A DNA stretch of 64,000 nucleotides, taken from assembly GCF_000826545.1 (NCBI RefSeq), contig NZ_CDME01000008.1, forward strand, positions 1,223,707-1,287,706, written 5' to 3'. Of this stretch, positions 34,960-45,012 are shown piece by piece. Below the pieces are notes generated by a model. That model saw only the letters and a program-made list of their open reading frames with translations. It did not search any database and had not been told where the DNA came from. Both the position numbers and the translations under genes were made by a program. This DNA comes from Kibdelosporangium sp. MJ126-NF4. Lineage in GTDB: Bacteria > Actinomycetota > Actinomycetes > Mycobacteriales > Pseudonocardiaceae. Within the stretch, counting starts at the first letter, position 1; every line of letters starts with the position of its first letter.

Positions 34960-36066
34960 CTAGTGGTCACGACCGGTAGTACCCCAGTCCCGGCTCAGCG
35001 CCTCCTCGATCAGCGTTTCCACGATCTTGCTCTCCGGCACCGTCCTGATCACCTCGCCCCGGACGAAGATCTGGCCCTTGCCGTTGCCGGACGACACACC
35101 GAGATCGGCTTCGCGCGCCTCGCCGGGACCGTTGACGACGCAGCCCATCACCGCAACGCGCAAGGGCACCGGGAATCCCTCGAACGCGGCCGTGACCTCC
35201 TCCGCCAGCTTGTAGACGTCCACCTGGGCCCGACCACACGACGGGCACGAGACGATCTCCAGCCGACGCGGCCGCAGCCCGAGAGATTCCAGGATCTGGG
35301 CACCCACCTTGACTTCCTCGACCGGCGGAGCCGACAACGACACCCGGATCGTGTCGCCGATCCCGGCCGCCAGCAGGACACCGAACGCGACCGACGACTT
35401 GATCGTGCCCTGGAACCGCGGCCCTGCCTCGGTCACGCCGAGGTGCAGCGGGTAGTCGCAGCGCGCCGCCAGTTTGCGGTACGCGTCGATCATCACCACC
35501 GGGTCGTGGTGCTTGACCGAGATCTTGATGTCCCGGAACCCGTGCTCCTCGAACAGCGAGCACTCCCACAGTGCCGACTCGACCAGCGCGTCCGGCGTGG
35601 CCTTGCCGTACTTCTCAAGCAGGCGCTTGTCCAGCGAACCGGCGTTGACGCCGATCCGGATCGGCACGCCCGCGCCTGCCGCGGCCGAGGCGATCTCCCG
35701 CACCTTGTCGTCGAACTGCCTGATGTTGCCCGGATTGACCCGCACGGCGGCGCAGCCCGCGTCGATCGCGGCGAACACGTACTTCGGTTGGAAGTGGATG
35801 TCGGCGATCACCGGGATCGTGGCGCTCTTGGCGATCCGCGCCAGCGCCTCCGCATCGTCCTGCGAGGGCACCGCCACTCTGACGATCTGGCAGCCTGCCG
35901 CGGTCAGCTCGGCGATCTGCTGCAGTGTCGCGTCCACATCGGACGTCACGGTTGTGGTCATGGACTGCACGCTCACCGGTGCGTTCCCGCCGACCGGGAC
36001 GTCGCCGACGAGCACCTGACGGGACTGCCTGCGCAGCGACGGCGGGCCAAGCTGTACCAGGGTCAA
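34960..36066 (-). CDS. ispG: 4-hydroxy-3-methylbut-2-enyl-diphosphate synthase
   Basis: The penultimate MEP-pathway enzyme: it reduces ME-cPP to HMBPP with a 4Fe-4S cluster. The 368-residue protein has the TIM barrel ([53 protein letters not shown]) and cluster ligands in SCPSCGR and [10 protein letters not shown]. It starts at a TTG at 36066 that overlaps the dxs stop (TTGA), so translation is coupled. It lies last of the MEP genes in the encapsulin operon; it may be a dedicated second copy, which the window cannot show. Confidence 0.95.
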   Translation of the reverse strand: MTLVQLGPPSLRRQSRQVLVGDVPVGGNAPVSVQSMTTTVTSDVDATLQQIAELTAAGCQIVRVAVPSQDDAEALARIAKSATIPVIADIHFQPKYVFAAIDAGCAAVRVNPGNIRQFDDKVREIASAAAGAGVPIRIGVNAGSLDKRLLEKYGKATPDALVESALWECSLFEEHGFRDIKISVKHHDPVVMIDAYRKLAARCDYPLHLGVTEAGPRFQGTIKSSVAFGVLLAAGIGDTIRVSLSAPPVEEVKVGAQILESLGLRPRRLEIVSCPSCGRAQVDVYKLAEEVTAAFEGFPVPLRVAVMGCVVNGPGEAREADLGVSSGNGKGQIFVRGEVIRTVPESKIVETLIEEALSRDWGTTGRDH

Positions 36067-37781
36067 GACAATGCCTCCAGGCGTTTGAGCACGGTCGTGG
36101 CGATACCGGCCGCGTCAAGGCCGTGTGCCCGCAGGATCTCCGAGCGGGACGCGTGTGGCAGGAACCTGTTCGGCAACGCGAACGTCGCCGCGCACGTGTC
36201 GGAACCGTTGGCAGCCAACGCCTGTGCGATCCGACCGCCCAGGGCGCCCGGTGTCGTGGTGTCCTCGACGGCCACCACGAGTCGGTGGCGGCCCGCCAGT
36301 TTCAGCAGCGACGGGTCGACCGGCGCGATCCAGCGCGGATCGACGACGGTCACCGGCACACCGTGCTCCACCAGGTCGTCCGCGGCCTCGAGACACGCCG
36401 ACGCCAGCGACCCCACCGCGACCAGCAACACCTGTGCGGTAGGGCTTTCCCGCAGGACGTCGCAGTGTCCGGTCCGCCGCACGGCCGGGATGTCCTCGCC
36501 CGCGGCGGCCTTGGGATAACGCACGACGGTCGGCCCGTCGTGCACGTCGACCGCTTCCCGCAGCAGCTCCCGCAACCGGGCCGGGTCGCGCGGGCTGGCC
36601 AGCCGCAGGCCCGGCACGACCGGCAGGATCGAGGAGTCCCACATGCCGTGGTGGCTCGGCCCGTCCGGCCCGGTCACCCCGGCCCGGTCGAGTACGAACG
36701 TGACCGGCAGCCGGTGCAACGCCACGTCCATCAGCACCTGGTCGACCGCCCGGCTCAGGAACGTCGAGTACACCGCCACGACCGGGTGCATCCCGCCCAG
36801 CGCCAGGCCCGCCGCGGAGGTCACCGCGTGCTGCTCGGCGATGCCCACGTCGAACAGCCGGTCGGGGAACCGGGCTGCGAACCCGGCCAGCCCGGCGGGT
36901 TCGGCCATCGCCGCGGTGATGCAGACCAGGTCGTCCCGCCGCGCGCCGAGCGCCGTGATCTCGTCGGCGAACACCGCCGTCCACGTGGGTTTGCGGACGG
37001 CACCGGCTGGTCCGACCGCGTGCAGCCGGTCGGCTTCGTCCTGTTCGGCTGGGGGATGGCCCTTTCCTTTGCGTGTCACGCAGTGCACCACGACCGGCCG
37101 GTTCAGCCGGACGGCTCTGCGCAGCGCGTGCTCCAGATCGGGGATGTCGTGCCCGTCCACCGGGCCGATGTAGGCCAGGCCCATGTCCTCGAAGATGTTG
37201 CTGCTTCCCTCGTAACGCAGCACGGCGAGATGGCTGGCGATGCCACCGATCGTCGGTGCGTACGAGCGGCCGTTGTCGTTCAGCACGATGACCATCGGCC
37301 GTTTCGGCGCGCCACCGATGTTGTTCAACGCCTCCCAGCACATCCCACCGGTCAACGCGCCGTCGCCGAGAATCGCGACCACTCGCCGCTGGGACTCCCG
37401 CAACGAGAACGCCTTCGCCAGGCCGTCCGCATAGGACAGCGCGGTGGACGCGTGCGAGTTCTCGATCACGTCGTGGTCGGACTCGGAGCGGGACGGGTAA
37501 CCCGACAGTCCGCCTGCCTGGCGCAGCGAGTCGAAGTCCGCCGCGCGGCCGGTGAGGATCTTGTGCACGTAGGCCTGGTGCCCGGTGTCGAACAGCAGCA
37601 CGTCGTCGGGGGAGTGGAAGACGCGGTGCAGCGCGATGGTCAGCTCGACCGCGCCGAGGTTCGGCCCGAGGTGCCCGCCGGTGCGGGACACCTTGTCGAC
37701 GAGGAAGTCCCGGATCTCACCAGCCAGCACGACAAGGTCCGATGTGGAGCGGGAAGCCAGATCGGCGTGGTCCGTGATCAT
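36063..37781 (-). CDS. dxs: 1-deoxy-D-xylulose-5-phosphate synthase
   Basis: The first and flux-controlling enzyme of the MEP pathway, condensing pyruvate and glyceraldehyde 3-phosphate with thiamine diphosphate. The 572-residue product has [32 protein letters not shown], the ThDP motif [16 protein letters not shown] and [18 protein letters not shown]. It is somewhat shorter than housekeeping Dxs, beginning [20 protein letters not shown] in place of the usual MRLL-type N-terminus, which suggests a pathway-specific copy. Its ATG overlaps the ispH stop as ATGA. Confidence 0.94.
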   Translation of the reverse strand: MITDHADLASRSTSDLVVLAGEIRDFLVDKVSRTGGHLGPNLGAVELTIALHRVFHSPDDVLLFDTGHQAYVHKILTGRAADFDSLRQAGGLSGYPSRSESDHDVIENSHASTALSYADGLAKAFSLRESQRRVVAILGDGALTGGMCWEALNNIGGAPKRPMVIVLNDNGRSYAPTIGGIASHLAVLRYEGSSNIFEDMGLAYIGPVDGHDIPDLEHALRRAVRLNRPVVVHCVTRKGKGHPPAEQDEADRLHAVGPAGAVRKPTWTAVFADEITALGARRDDLVCITAAMAEPAGLAGFAARFPDRLFDVGIAEQHAVTSAAGLALGGMHPVVAVYSTFLSRAVDQVLMDVALHRLPVTFVLDRAGVTGPDGPSHHGMWDSSILPVVPGLRLASPRDPARLRELLREAVDVHDGPTVVRYPKAAAGEDIPAVRRTGHCDVLRESPTAQVLLVAVGSLASACLEAADDLVEHGVPVTVVDPRWIAPVDPSLLKLAGRHRLVVAVEDTTTPGALGGRIAQALAANGSDTCAATFALPNRFLPHASRSEILRAHGLDAAGIATTVLKRLEALS

Positions 37782-38701
37782 GAGCGCCTCGCTGACGGCG
37801 GCAGCGTGAACTGGATCGTCTCCTTCGCCGTTTCCCTTGTCTCCACGCTGATCGGGTTCAGCGCGGCGACCACTTCGTCGACCAGTCCCGGCGGCGCGGA
37901 CGCGCCCGCGGTGATACCGACGACCCGCACCCCGGCCAGCCACTTGGCCTTGATCTCGCTGACATCGTCGATCAGGTAGGCGGGCGTGCCGTGCCGCTGC
38001 GCCAGTTCGACCAGCCGCACGGAGTTCGACGAGTTCGTCGACCCGACCACCAGGACAAGATCGGACTCCTCGGCGATCGCGGTCAGCGCGTTCTGCCTGT
38101 TCGTTGTCGCGTAACAGATGTCGTCCGACGCAGGGCCCTTGAGGTCGGGAAACCGGGCCCGCAGCGCCGACACCACCTCGGCGGCCTCGTCGACCGCGAG
38201 CGTGGTCTGCATCAGGTAGGAGACGTTCGACGGATCGGGGACGTCCAGTGCGCCGACACCCTCCGGGCTCTCGAGCAGCACGGTCTGGTCGGGTGCCTCG
38301 CCGAGGGTGCCCTCCACCTCCTCGTGCCCGGCGTGGCCGACCAGGACGACCGTGTCACCGCGGGCGGCGAACCGGCGTGCCTCCGCGTGCACCTTGGTGA
38401 CCAGCGGGCACGTCGCGTCGACGACGTCGAGGGCGCGCCGCTCCGCCTCGGCGCGGACCGCGGGGGAGACCCCGTGCGCGGAGAACACCACGGTCGAGCC
38501 GTCCGGCACGGCATCCAGTTCGTCGACGAACACCGCGCCCCGCGTCTGCAGGTCAGCGACCACGTGCTTGTTGTGCACGATCTGTTTGCGTACGTAGACG
38601 GGTGGTTTTCGGCGCCGCAGCACCTCTTCGACTATCTCGATCGCGCGGTCGACCCCGGCGCAGAACGACCGTGGCGACGCGAGCAACACCTTGACCTGCA
38701 T
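37778..38701 (-). CDS. ispH: 4-hydroxy-3-methylbut-2-enyl diphosphate reductase
   Basis: The last MEP enzyme, giving IPP and DMAPP from HMBPP. The 307-residue protein has the three cluster cysteines in [15 protein letters not shown] (Cys14), [12 protein letters not shown] and [13 protein letters not shown], and the substrate-binding [24 protein letters not shown] and SSNSVRLVE motifs. It follows the polyprenyl synthase by about 30 bp and overlaps dxs by 4 bp. Its product is the direct substrate for the upstream polyprenyl synthase. Confidence 0.95.
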   Translation of the reverse strand: MQVKVLLASPRSFCAGVDRAIEIVEEVLRRRKPPVYVRKQIVHNKHVVADLQTRGAVFVDELDAVPDGSTVVFSAHGVSPAVRAEAERRALDVVDATCPLVTKVHAEARRFAARGDTVVLVGHAGHEEVEGTLGEAPDQTVLLESPEGVGALDVPDPSNVSYLMQTTLAVDEAAEVVSALRARFPDLKGPASDDICYATTNRQNALTAIAEESDLVLVVGSTNSSNSVRLVELAQRHGTPAYLIDDVSEIKAKWLAGVRVVGITAGASAPPGLVDEVVAALNPISVETRETAKETIQFTLPPSARRS

Positions 38702-38731
38702 GGCGAAGCCGCCCCTTCGACGAATGACTGG

Positions 38732-39772
38732 TCAGTGGTCGCGATGAGTGACCAGGCCGGCCAGCCCGGCCAGTTCGGTGGCGGCAGCGGCGACCGGATC
38801 GGCCGACCGCAGCCGCCGCACCGCACGGGCCAGCCGGTCGTCGGCCTGTTCCTGGCTCCACGCCCGGCCACCGGCCAGGTCGATCAGCTCGGCGGCGCGT
38901 TCGATGTCCGTGCCCGACAGCGGCCGGTCGCAGTGGTACAGCTCGCCCAGCTCCTGCCCGGCGATGGTGTGCGAGGTCAGTGCGGCGACGACCGGCAGGG
39001 ACTTCTTGCGGTTGTGCAGGTCCGAGTACACCGGCTTGCCGGTCGACTCGGGCCTGCCCCAGATCCCGAGCAGGTCGTCGACCAGTTGGAAAGCGAGCCC
39101 GAGCTCGTCGCCGAAGCCCCACAGGTGGTCGACCTGCGTCGCCCGGCCGCCGCCGAACAGCGCCCCGATCGAGCAGGACGCGCTGATCAGCGCACCGGTC
39201 TTGCAGCGCGCCATCGTCACGCACTCGTCGAGCGTGATGTCCCTGCGGTCCTCGAACTCGACATCGAGACTCTGGCCGTCCACCAGGGCCTGGATCGCCG
39301 CCGAGAGGCTGCGCATGGCCTCGACGGAGTCGGGGTGCCCGCTCGCGGCGAGCACGTCGAACGCCAGCGTCACCAGCGAGTCACCGGCCAGGATCGCGGC
39401 ACTGCGGCCGAACACGCTCCACGCCGTCGGCCGGTGTCGCCGGGTGACGTCGCCGTCGATCACGTCGTCGTGCAGCAGGGAGAAGTTGTGCACCAGCTCG
39501 ATCGCGACCGCGGCGGGCACGACAGCCGACGCGTCACCGCCGACCGCCTCCGCCGCGAGCAGCGTCAGCGTCGGCCGTAATGCCTTGCCACCGGACGAAT
39601 CCGACGGCCTGCCGTGCTCGTCCCACCAGCCGTAGTGGTACCCGGCGATCCTGCGCATCGAGCCGGGCAGCGTGTCCACCGCAGCACGGGAAGCCGGTTC
39701 CACCAGGTCCCTGCTCCAGGCAAGGACCTCGCGGGGTGTGCGGCTTTCGGTTGCCACTTCCCGAGTGGTCAT
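38732..39772 (-). CDS. Polyprenyl diphosphate synthase, probable encapsulin cargo
   Basis: A 346-residue trans-isoprenyl diphosphate synthase. It has the first Asp-rich motif in FSLLHDDVIDGDVTRR. The second region reads FQLVDDLLGIWGRPESTGKP, in which the last aspartate of DDxxD is missing, and Lys and Arg of GGKALRPTLTLL are kept. It joins IPP to allylic diphosphates; chain length is not predictable by eye. The ATG at 39772 lies 4 bp after the second shell gene. Enzymes of this subtype beside family 2B shells are described as encapsulin cargo, and the flexible N-terminal 20-30 residues (TTREVATESRTPREVLAWSR) are the likely targeting segment. Confidence 0.9.
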   Translation of the reverse strand: MTTREVATESRTPREVLAWSRDLVEPASRAAVDTLPGSMRRIAGYHYGWWDEHGRPSDSSGGKALRPTLTLLAAEAVGGDASAVVPAAVAIELVHNFSLLHDDVIDGDVTRRHRPTAWSVFGRSAAILAGDSLVTLAFDVLAASGHPDSVEAMRSLSAAIQALVDGQSLDVEFEDRRDITLDECVTMARCKTGALISASCSIGALFGGGRATQVDHLWGFGDELGLAFQLVDDLLGIWGRPESTGKPVYSDLHNRKKSLPVVAALTSHTIAGQELGELYHCDRPLSGTDIERAAELIDLAGGRAWSQEQADDRLARAVRRLRSADPVAAAATELAGLAGLVTHRDH

Positions 39773-39776
39773 CGCG

Positions 39777-41168
39777 TCAACGCCCGAGCTCGACACTCTC
39801 GAGGATGCCGAGCGCGTCCGGCACCATCACCGCGACCGAGTAGTACGCACTGACCAGATAGGACATGATCGCGCGCTCGTCGACGCCCATGAACCGCACG
39901 TTCAGGCCCGGCTCGTACTCGTCGGGCAGGCCGGTCTGGTGCAGGCCGATCACGCCCTGGTTCTTCTCGCCGGTCCGCATCGCGAGGATCGAGGTGCGGC
40001 CGGTCTCGCTGATCGGGATCTTGTCGCACGGCAGCAGCGGGATGTTGCGCCAGGTCTGCACGACCTTGCCGTCGAGTTCGGTGGTGTTCGGGTAGATGCC
40101 CTTGCTGTTGCACTCACGGCCGAACGCGGCGATCGCCCTGGGGTGCGCCAGGATGAACTGGGTCTTGCGGCGGCGGGAGATCAACTCGTCCATGTCGTCG
40201 GGCGTCGGCGGGCCGGAGTGGGTGTGGATGCGCTGCTTGAGGTCCGCGTTGTGGAGCAGCCCGATCTGCCGGTTGTTGATCATCTCGTACTCTTGGCGCT
40301 CGCGCAGCGCCTCGACGGTCAGCCGCAACTGCTGCTCGGTCTGGTTCATCGGCTGGTTGTACAGATCCGCCACCCTGGTGTGGATCCGCAGCACCGTCTG
40401 GGTCACGCTCATCTCGTACTCGCGCGGTTTGAGCTCGTAGTCGACGAAGGTTCCCGGCAGCTGGTACTCGCCGGACAGCCCGGACGCCAGCTCGATCTCG
40501 GCCTCGCCCTTGGCGTTGCTCGCCTTGCCGCGCAACCGCGCGAGTTCGGCCAGGTGCGCCTGCAGTGTCTCGGACTGCCCGGTGATGCGGTCGAACTCCT
40601 GACGGGACAACGTCATCGCGATGCAGCGAGTCTTGGCCTTGACCGTGAAGCTCCACTCGTTGCGGTGCCCGGTCAGCGCCTGCTCGCCGAAGTACTCACC
40701 CTCGCCGAGGGTGTCGAGCACGGCCTCCACGCCGTACTCGCCAAGTCCGATCTTGCTGGCCTTGCCGTGCGCCATCAGCACGAGCCGGTCAGCGGTTTGT
40801 CCTTTCTGGATGATCAGGTCGCCTGCCTCGAACTCCTGCTGCTCGAACCGGCCGGCGATCGCGGCCAGCGCCTCGTCGTCCTCGAACGAGCGCAGCAGCG
40901 CCAGTTCACGCAGTTCCGGCGGGACAACCTGAACGCGTCCCTCGCTGAGGGTGAAGCTGACCAGTCCATCCCCGATGGCGTACGTCAGTCGCCGGTTGAC
41001 TCGGTACGCACCACCTTCGGCCTGTACCCACGGCAGGACGCGCAACAGCCAACGCGGCGTGATCCCCTGCATCTGCGGTACGGACTTGGTCGTCGTCGCC
41101 AGATTTCGCGCGGCTTTGGTGCCGAGGCTCATCTGCTGCTGCGACTGGGGGTTCTCGACCTGTGTCAC
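39777..41168 (-). CDS. Family 2B encapsulin shell protein, copy 2
   Basis: A 463-residue HK97-fold shell subunit with an inserted cyclic-nucleotide-binding-like domain. The N-terminal arm ([20 protein letters not shown]) precedes [21 protein letters not shown]. The inserted domain is about 88-210 and has the phosphate cassette [11 protein letters not shown] but Trp in place of the cyclic-nucleotide-binding Arg. The HK97 part continues with [39 protein letters not shown] and [20 protein letters not shown]. It starts at GTG 41168. Such proteins self-assemble into a nanocompartment around cargo. Confidence 0.93.
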   Translation of the reverse strand: MTQVENPQSQQQMSLGTKAARNLATTTKSVPQMQGITPRWLLRVLPWVQAEGGAYRVNRRLTYAIGDGLVSFTLSEGRVQVVPPELRELALLRSFEDDEALAAIAGRFEQQEFEAGDLIIQKGQTADRLVLMAHGKASKIGLGEYGVEAVLDTLGEGEYFGEQALTGHRNEWSFTVKAKTRCIAMTLSRQEFDRITGQSETLQAHLAELARLRGKASNAKGEAEIELASGLSGEYQLPGTFVDYELKPREYEMSVTQTVLRIHTRVADLYNQPMNQTEQQLRLTVEALRERQEYEMINNRQIGLLHNADLKQRIHTHSGPPTPDDMDELISRRRKTQFILAHPRAIAAFGRECNSKGIYPNTTELDGKVVQTWRNIPLLPCDKIPISETGRTSILAMRTGEKNQGVIGLHQTGLPDEYEPGLNVRFMGVDERAIMSYLVSAYYSVAVMVPDALGILESVELGR

Positions 41169-41230
41169 GTGTTCGACCGCCTTGTTCTAGTTGATCAGTT
41201 GAGATGTGGGGACGGTGTCGGGGATTCGAC

Positions 41231-41262
41231 GCTGGCCGATGCCGAATGAGTCATCGGCCAGC
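41231..41262. terminator. Hairpin between the two shell genes
   Basis: GCTGGCCGATG (41231-41241) and CATCGGCCAGC (41252-41262) form a perfect 11-bp stem with a 10-nt loop. It lies in the 251-bp gap, about 158 bp past the stop of the first shell gene on the minus strand. It could partly terminate or stabilise the mRNA and so set the ratio of the two shell proteins. No U-run follows, so intrinsic termination is uncertain. Confidence 0.5.
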
Positions 41263-41419
41263 GCCCACTCGGCCACCTTTGACCGGTGGGGGCACCACGC
41301 CTTGCGTTCCTCCACCCAGCCGCTGGGAGCGCCGAGGGCCGGTTGGGAGAGTCAGGTGTGGCAACGGCCAAAGGCCTGGTGGCCGAGGGGAAAGGGATGA
41401 CCGACCTACCGCCGCCGGA

Positions 41420-42835
41420 TCACTCCACGCGGCCGAGTTCGACGTTCTCCAGCACGCCGAGTGCGTCGGGTACCAGGATGGCCGCCGAGTAGTAGGCGCT
41501 CACCAGGTACGACATGATGGCTTTCTCGTTGATGTTCATGAAACGCACCGACAGGCCGGGCTGGTACTCGTCCGGCAGGCCGGTCTGGTGCAGGCCGATC
41601 ACGCCCTGGTTCTGTTCGCCCACCCGCATCGCGATCATCTGGGTGGTCCTGGTGTCGGTGATCGGGATCTTGTTGCACGGCAGCACGGGGATACCGCGCC
41701 ACGACGGCATCTGGTGGCCGTTGAAGTCGATGCTCTGCGGATAGAGGCCCCGCTTGTTGCACTCCTGGCCGAACGCGGCGATCGCCTTCGGGTGCGCCAG
41801 GATGTAACTCGGGTCCTTCCACACCGTGGCGAGCAGTTCGTCCATGTCGTCGGGAGTCGGCGGGCCGCTGCGGGTGGGGACGCGCTGTTTGAGGTCGGCG
41901 TTGGCCAGCAGGCCGAAGTCGCCGTTGTTGATCAGTTCGTGTTCCTGGCGTTCGCGCAGTGCCTCGATGGTCAGCCGCAGCTGCTGCTCCGTCTGGTTCA
42001 TCGGCTGGTTGTAGAGATCCGCGACCCTGGTGTGCACTCGCAGCACGGTCTGCGCGACGCTGAGCTCGTATTCCCGCGGTGAGAGTTCGTAGTCGACGAA
42101 CGTGCCGGGCAGTTCCGGTTCACCGTCGTGACCGGATGCGAGGTTGATCTCCGCTTCGCCGTGTACGTTCTGTGCCTTTTTCGGGCTGTCCCGGTACGCG
42201 GTGACGTGATCGCGGAGCGCCTCGGACTGATCTTGCAATTCCTGGAATGACTGTTTCGGCAACGCGAGAATCGTTACCGGTGTCACGGCCTTGGCGGTGA
42301 ACTCCCAGATGCTCTGATCCTGGACGAGCGCCTGGTCGCCGAAATAGTCGCCATCGACCATCGTGCTCAGCACGGTCTGGTCGCCGTACTCGCCGGTGCC
42401 GATCCTGTTCACCTTGCCGTGTGCGACGACGTAGAGGTGGCCGGCCTCGTGGCCGAACTCGGCGATCACGTCGCCGGGCTGGTACTCCTGCTGCTGGAAT
42501 CGGTCGGCCAGCGCGTTGAGCGCCTCCTCGTCGTCAAAAGTGCGCAGCAGAGCCAGTTCGACGAGGTCGGGGCCGACGACGTGTACTCGCGATCCGGTGT
42601 TGGTGACCGCGATCCGGCCGTCGCCGACGGTGTAGCTCAACCGCCTGTTGACCCGGTACGCGCCACCCTGGGCCTGGACCCACGGCAGAACTCGCAGCAG
42701 CCAGCGCGAGGTGATGCTCTGCATCTGCGGGACGGATTTGGTGGTTGTCGCCAAATTCCGTGCAGCCGCTGTCGCCAGGCTCTGCTGTTGCTGTCCGTTC
42801 TCTACGTCAAGATTCGAGTCCACCGTGTCGGTCAC
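41420..42835 (-). CDS. Family 2B encapsulin shell protein, copy 1
   Basis: A 471-residue paralogue of the following shell gene and the first gene of the block. It shares the N-arm ([20 protein letters not shown]), the inserted cyclic-nucleotide-binding-like domain (about 92-215; [10 protein letters not shown], again with Trp for the key Arg) and the HK97 segments ([20 protein letters not shown] and [20 protein letters not shown]). The inserted domains differ much more than the HK97 parts, as expected if the two proteins form one mixed shell with distinct outside faces. It starts at GTG 42835. Confidence 0.93.
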   Translation of the reverse strand: MTDTVDSNLDVENGQQQQSLATAAARNLATTTKSVPQMQSITSRWLLRVLPWVQAQGGAYRVNRRLSYTVGDGRIAVTNTGSRVHVVGPDLVELALLRTFDDEEALNALADRFQQQEYQPGDVIAEFGHEAGHLYVVAHGKVNRIGTGEYGDQTVLSTMVDGDYFGDQALVQDQSIWEFTAKAVTPVTILALPKQSFQELQDQSEALRDHVTAYRDSPKKAQNVHGEAEINLASGHDGEPELPGTFVDYELSPREYELSVAQTVLRVHTRVADLYNQPMNQTEQQLRLTIEALRERQEHELINNGDFGLLANADLKQRVPTRSGPPTPDDMDELLATVWKDPSYILAHPKAIAAFGQECNKRGLYPQSIDFNGHQMPSWRGIPVLPCNKIPITDTRTTQMIAMRVGEQNQGVIGLHQTGLPDEYQPGLSVRFMNINEKAIMSYLVSAYYSAAILVPDALGVLENVELGRVE

Positions 42836-43179
42836 AACGGTCCGCCATTCTTCCTAGTCGGGTTGCGTGGACAGTGAAAATGACATGGGTGTCGGTGATA
42901 ATTGGCTCGCGACAAAGAGGGAACACCCTTTCGTGTTCCGCTGAATGATCCAGTTCGAACGGTGCCAGGACATGACGCTAGCACCACGTTTCGAGCACGC
43001 GCAGTCACCCAAAAGGCTTGCCCGGCCAGCGGAAAGGAATCATGGGACGATTCACGCTTTTCGATGCATGACGCCCAATAAGCGAACCGAAAGTGCCGTT
43101 GCGTGAAACGTCGTTCACTCGCCAGTACCAAGTCGATACGACAAACGTGTGTACCCGTGTGGGCGACGCCGACCCGGTG
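42836..43179. other. Upstream region of the encapsulin/MEP block
   Basis: A 344-bp non-coding gap, notably less GC-rich than its flanks, that must hold the promoter of the first shell gene. It contains the inverted repeat described at 42920-42939. No protein-like frame was recognised. It also separates the block from the cysNC gene on the same strand. Confidence 0.6.
42920..42939. promoter_or_regulatory. Candidate operator upstream of shell gene
   Basis: GGAACAC-N6-GTGTTCC is a perfect 7-bp dyad about 85 bp upstream of the GTG of the first shell gene, a reasonable place for a regulator or activator site. No second copy was noticed in the window. Confidence 0.4.
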
Positions 43180-45012
43180 CTAGTCCATCCGGGGCAGCCT
43201 CGCCTGATCCATTGAGGCGAGAATCATGGCGGCCATCCTCGCGGGGTCGCCCTGCTCCGGATGCAGTACCAGTTCAGCCGACAGCGGCGGCTCGTACGGG
43301 TCGTCCACGCCGGTGAACCCGGTGATCTCGCCCGCCCTGGCCTTCGCGTACATCCCCTTGGGATCACGGGCCTCGCACGTCTCGATCGGCGTGTCCACGA
43401 AGACCTCGACAAACGGCAGGCCGGCCAGGTCGTGTGCGGCACGCACCAGGTCGCGGTCGGCGCGGTACGGGCTGATCAAGGACACCACCGCGACCACGCC
43501 CGCGTCGGCGAACAGCCGCGCGACCTCACCGACCCGACGGACGTTCTCGGCCCGGTCAGCCGCGCTGAAGCCCAGATCGGCGTTGAGGCCGTGGCGCAGG
43601 TTGTCGCCGTCCAGAAGGTAGGCCGGACGGCCGGACGCCACCAGTCGGCGTTCCAGTTCCACCGCGACGGTCGACTTCCCTGAGGCCGACAGGCCCGTCA
43701 GCCAGACCGTGCAGCCGCTGGTGCCGCGCTCGGCACGCTGGACGGACGTGGAGTGCCAGACCACCGACTGGGCGGGCCCGGTGATCATGCCCGCGGCGAC
43801 GGTGTTGTTGGTGGTCTCGTCCACCAGGATGAAACTGCCACACGCCCGGTTGCGCCGGTACGCGTCGAACAGCAGCGGCTGCCGTGTGCGCAGCCTGACC
43901 CGGCCGATCTCGTTGAGCGACAGGGACTCCGCGGTCTCGTCACGGTGTAGCGTGGTGATGTCCAGCCGGTAGTCCAGCGACGTGACCACGGCCTTGGTCG
44001 ATCGCGTTGTGCTGACCACTGTGTACTGGGCGTCCGGGCTGAGCTCGCCGTGTTCGGTCAGCCAGCAGACCATCGCGTCGATGTCCGTGCCGACGTGCGG
44101 CCGGTTGTTCGGGCGGCAGATCAGGTCGCCGCGGCCGACGTCCAGGTCGTCGGCCAGCCGCAGGGTGACCGCCTGCGGCGGGAAGGCCTCGGTGACCGGC
44201 TGCCCGCCAGGGCCGAGGATGTCGCTGACGGTCGTGGTGAACCCGGAGGGCAGCACGAGCACCTCGTCGCCCGGCTTGAACACACCGCCCGCGATGGTCC
44301 CGGCATAACCTCGGAAGTCCTGGTGGCGGATGACGTACTGGACCGGGAAGCGGGCGTCGATCAGGTTGCGGTCGGAGCTGACGTGCACCTCTTCGAGGTG
44401 ATGCAGCAGCGATGTTCCCTCGTACCACGGCATCGAGGTGCTGCGGTGCACGATGTTGTCCCCGAGCAGCGCCGACACCGGGATGAACGTCAGGTCCGGC
44501 ACGGCCAGCTTCATCGAGAACCGGCGGAACTCCTCACGGATCTCCTCGAAGCGTTCCCGCGACCAGTCGACCAGGTCCATCTTGTTCACGCACACCACGA
44601 TGTGCGGGATGCCCAGCAGGCTGGCGAGGAACGCGTGCCTGCGCGACTGTTCCAGCACGCCTTTGCGGGCGTCGATGAGGACCAGTGCGAGGTCTGCTGT
44701 GGACGCGCCGGTGACCATGTTGCGGGTGTACTGGATGTGCCCTGGGGTGTCGGCGATGATGAACTTCCGCTTGGGCGTGGCGAAGTAGCGGTAGGCGACA
44801 TCGATGGTGATGCCCTGTTCGCGTTCCGCGCGCAGGCCGTCGGTCAGCAGCGCCAGGTTCGGGTAGTCCTCGCCCCGGTCGCGGCTGGCGCGTTCCAGCG
44901 CGGCCAACTGGTCGGCGAAGATGGTCTTCGAGTCGAACAGCAGGCGGCCGATCAACGTGGACTTGCCGTCGTCGACGCTGCCCGCGGTGGCGAGGCGGAG
45001 GAGGTGGGGCAT
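43180..45012 (-). CDS. cysNC: Bifunctional sulfate adenylyltransferase large subunit/APS kinase
   Basis: A 610-residue fusion. The N-terminal CysN GTPase has P-loop GSVDDGKS (11-18), IADTPGHIQYTRNM and VCVNKMDLVD, and powers APS formation with CysD. The C-terminal APS kinase has P-loop GLSASGKST and DGDNLRHGLNADLGFS, and phosphorylates APS to PAPS. The ATG shares one base with the cysD stop (TGATG), so the pair is coupled. PAPS is the donor for the sulfotransferase gene 3.5 kb away as well as for assimilation. Confidence 0.95.
   Translation of the reverse strand: MPHLLRLATAGSVDDGKSTLIGRLLFDSKTIFADQLAALERASRDRGEDYPNLALLTDGLRAEREQGITIDVAYRYFATPKRKFIIADTPGHIQYTRNMVTGASTADLALVLIDARKGVLEQSRRHAFLASLLGIPHIVVCVNKMDLVDWSRERFEEIREEFRRFSMKLAVPDLTFIPVSALLGDNIVHRSTSMPWYEGTSLLHHLEEVHVSSDRNLIDARFPVQYVIRHQDFRGYAGTIAGGVFKPGDEVLVLPSGFTTTVSDILGPGGQPVTEAFPPQAVTLRLADDLDVGRGDLICRPNNRPHVGTDIDAMVCWLTEHGELSPDAQYTVVSTTRSTKAVVTSLDYRLDITTLHRDETAESLSLNEIGRVRLRTRQPLLFDAYRRNRACGSFILVDETTNNTVAAGMITGPAQSVVWHSTSVQRAERGTSGCTVWLTGLSASGKSTVAVELERRLVASGRPAYLLDGDNLRHGLNADLGFSAADRAENVRRVGEVARLFADAGVVAVVSLISPYRADRDLVRAAHDLAGLPFVEVFVDTPIETCEARDPKGMYAKARAGEITGFTGVDDPYEPPLSAELVLHPEQGDPARMAAMILASMDQARLPRMD

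Noticed and set aside
35925..37979. A 684-codon frame antisense to dxs
   Set aside because: Dxs motifs on the minus strand are unambiguous; the + frame has no recognisable protein.
36063..42835. Complete terpene biosynthetic gene cluster
   Set aside because: No terpene cyclase, 2-methylisoborneol synthase, methyltransferase or P450 gene adjoins the shell genes, so only precursor and chain synthesis can be claimed.
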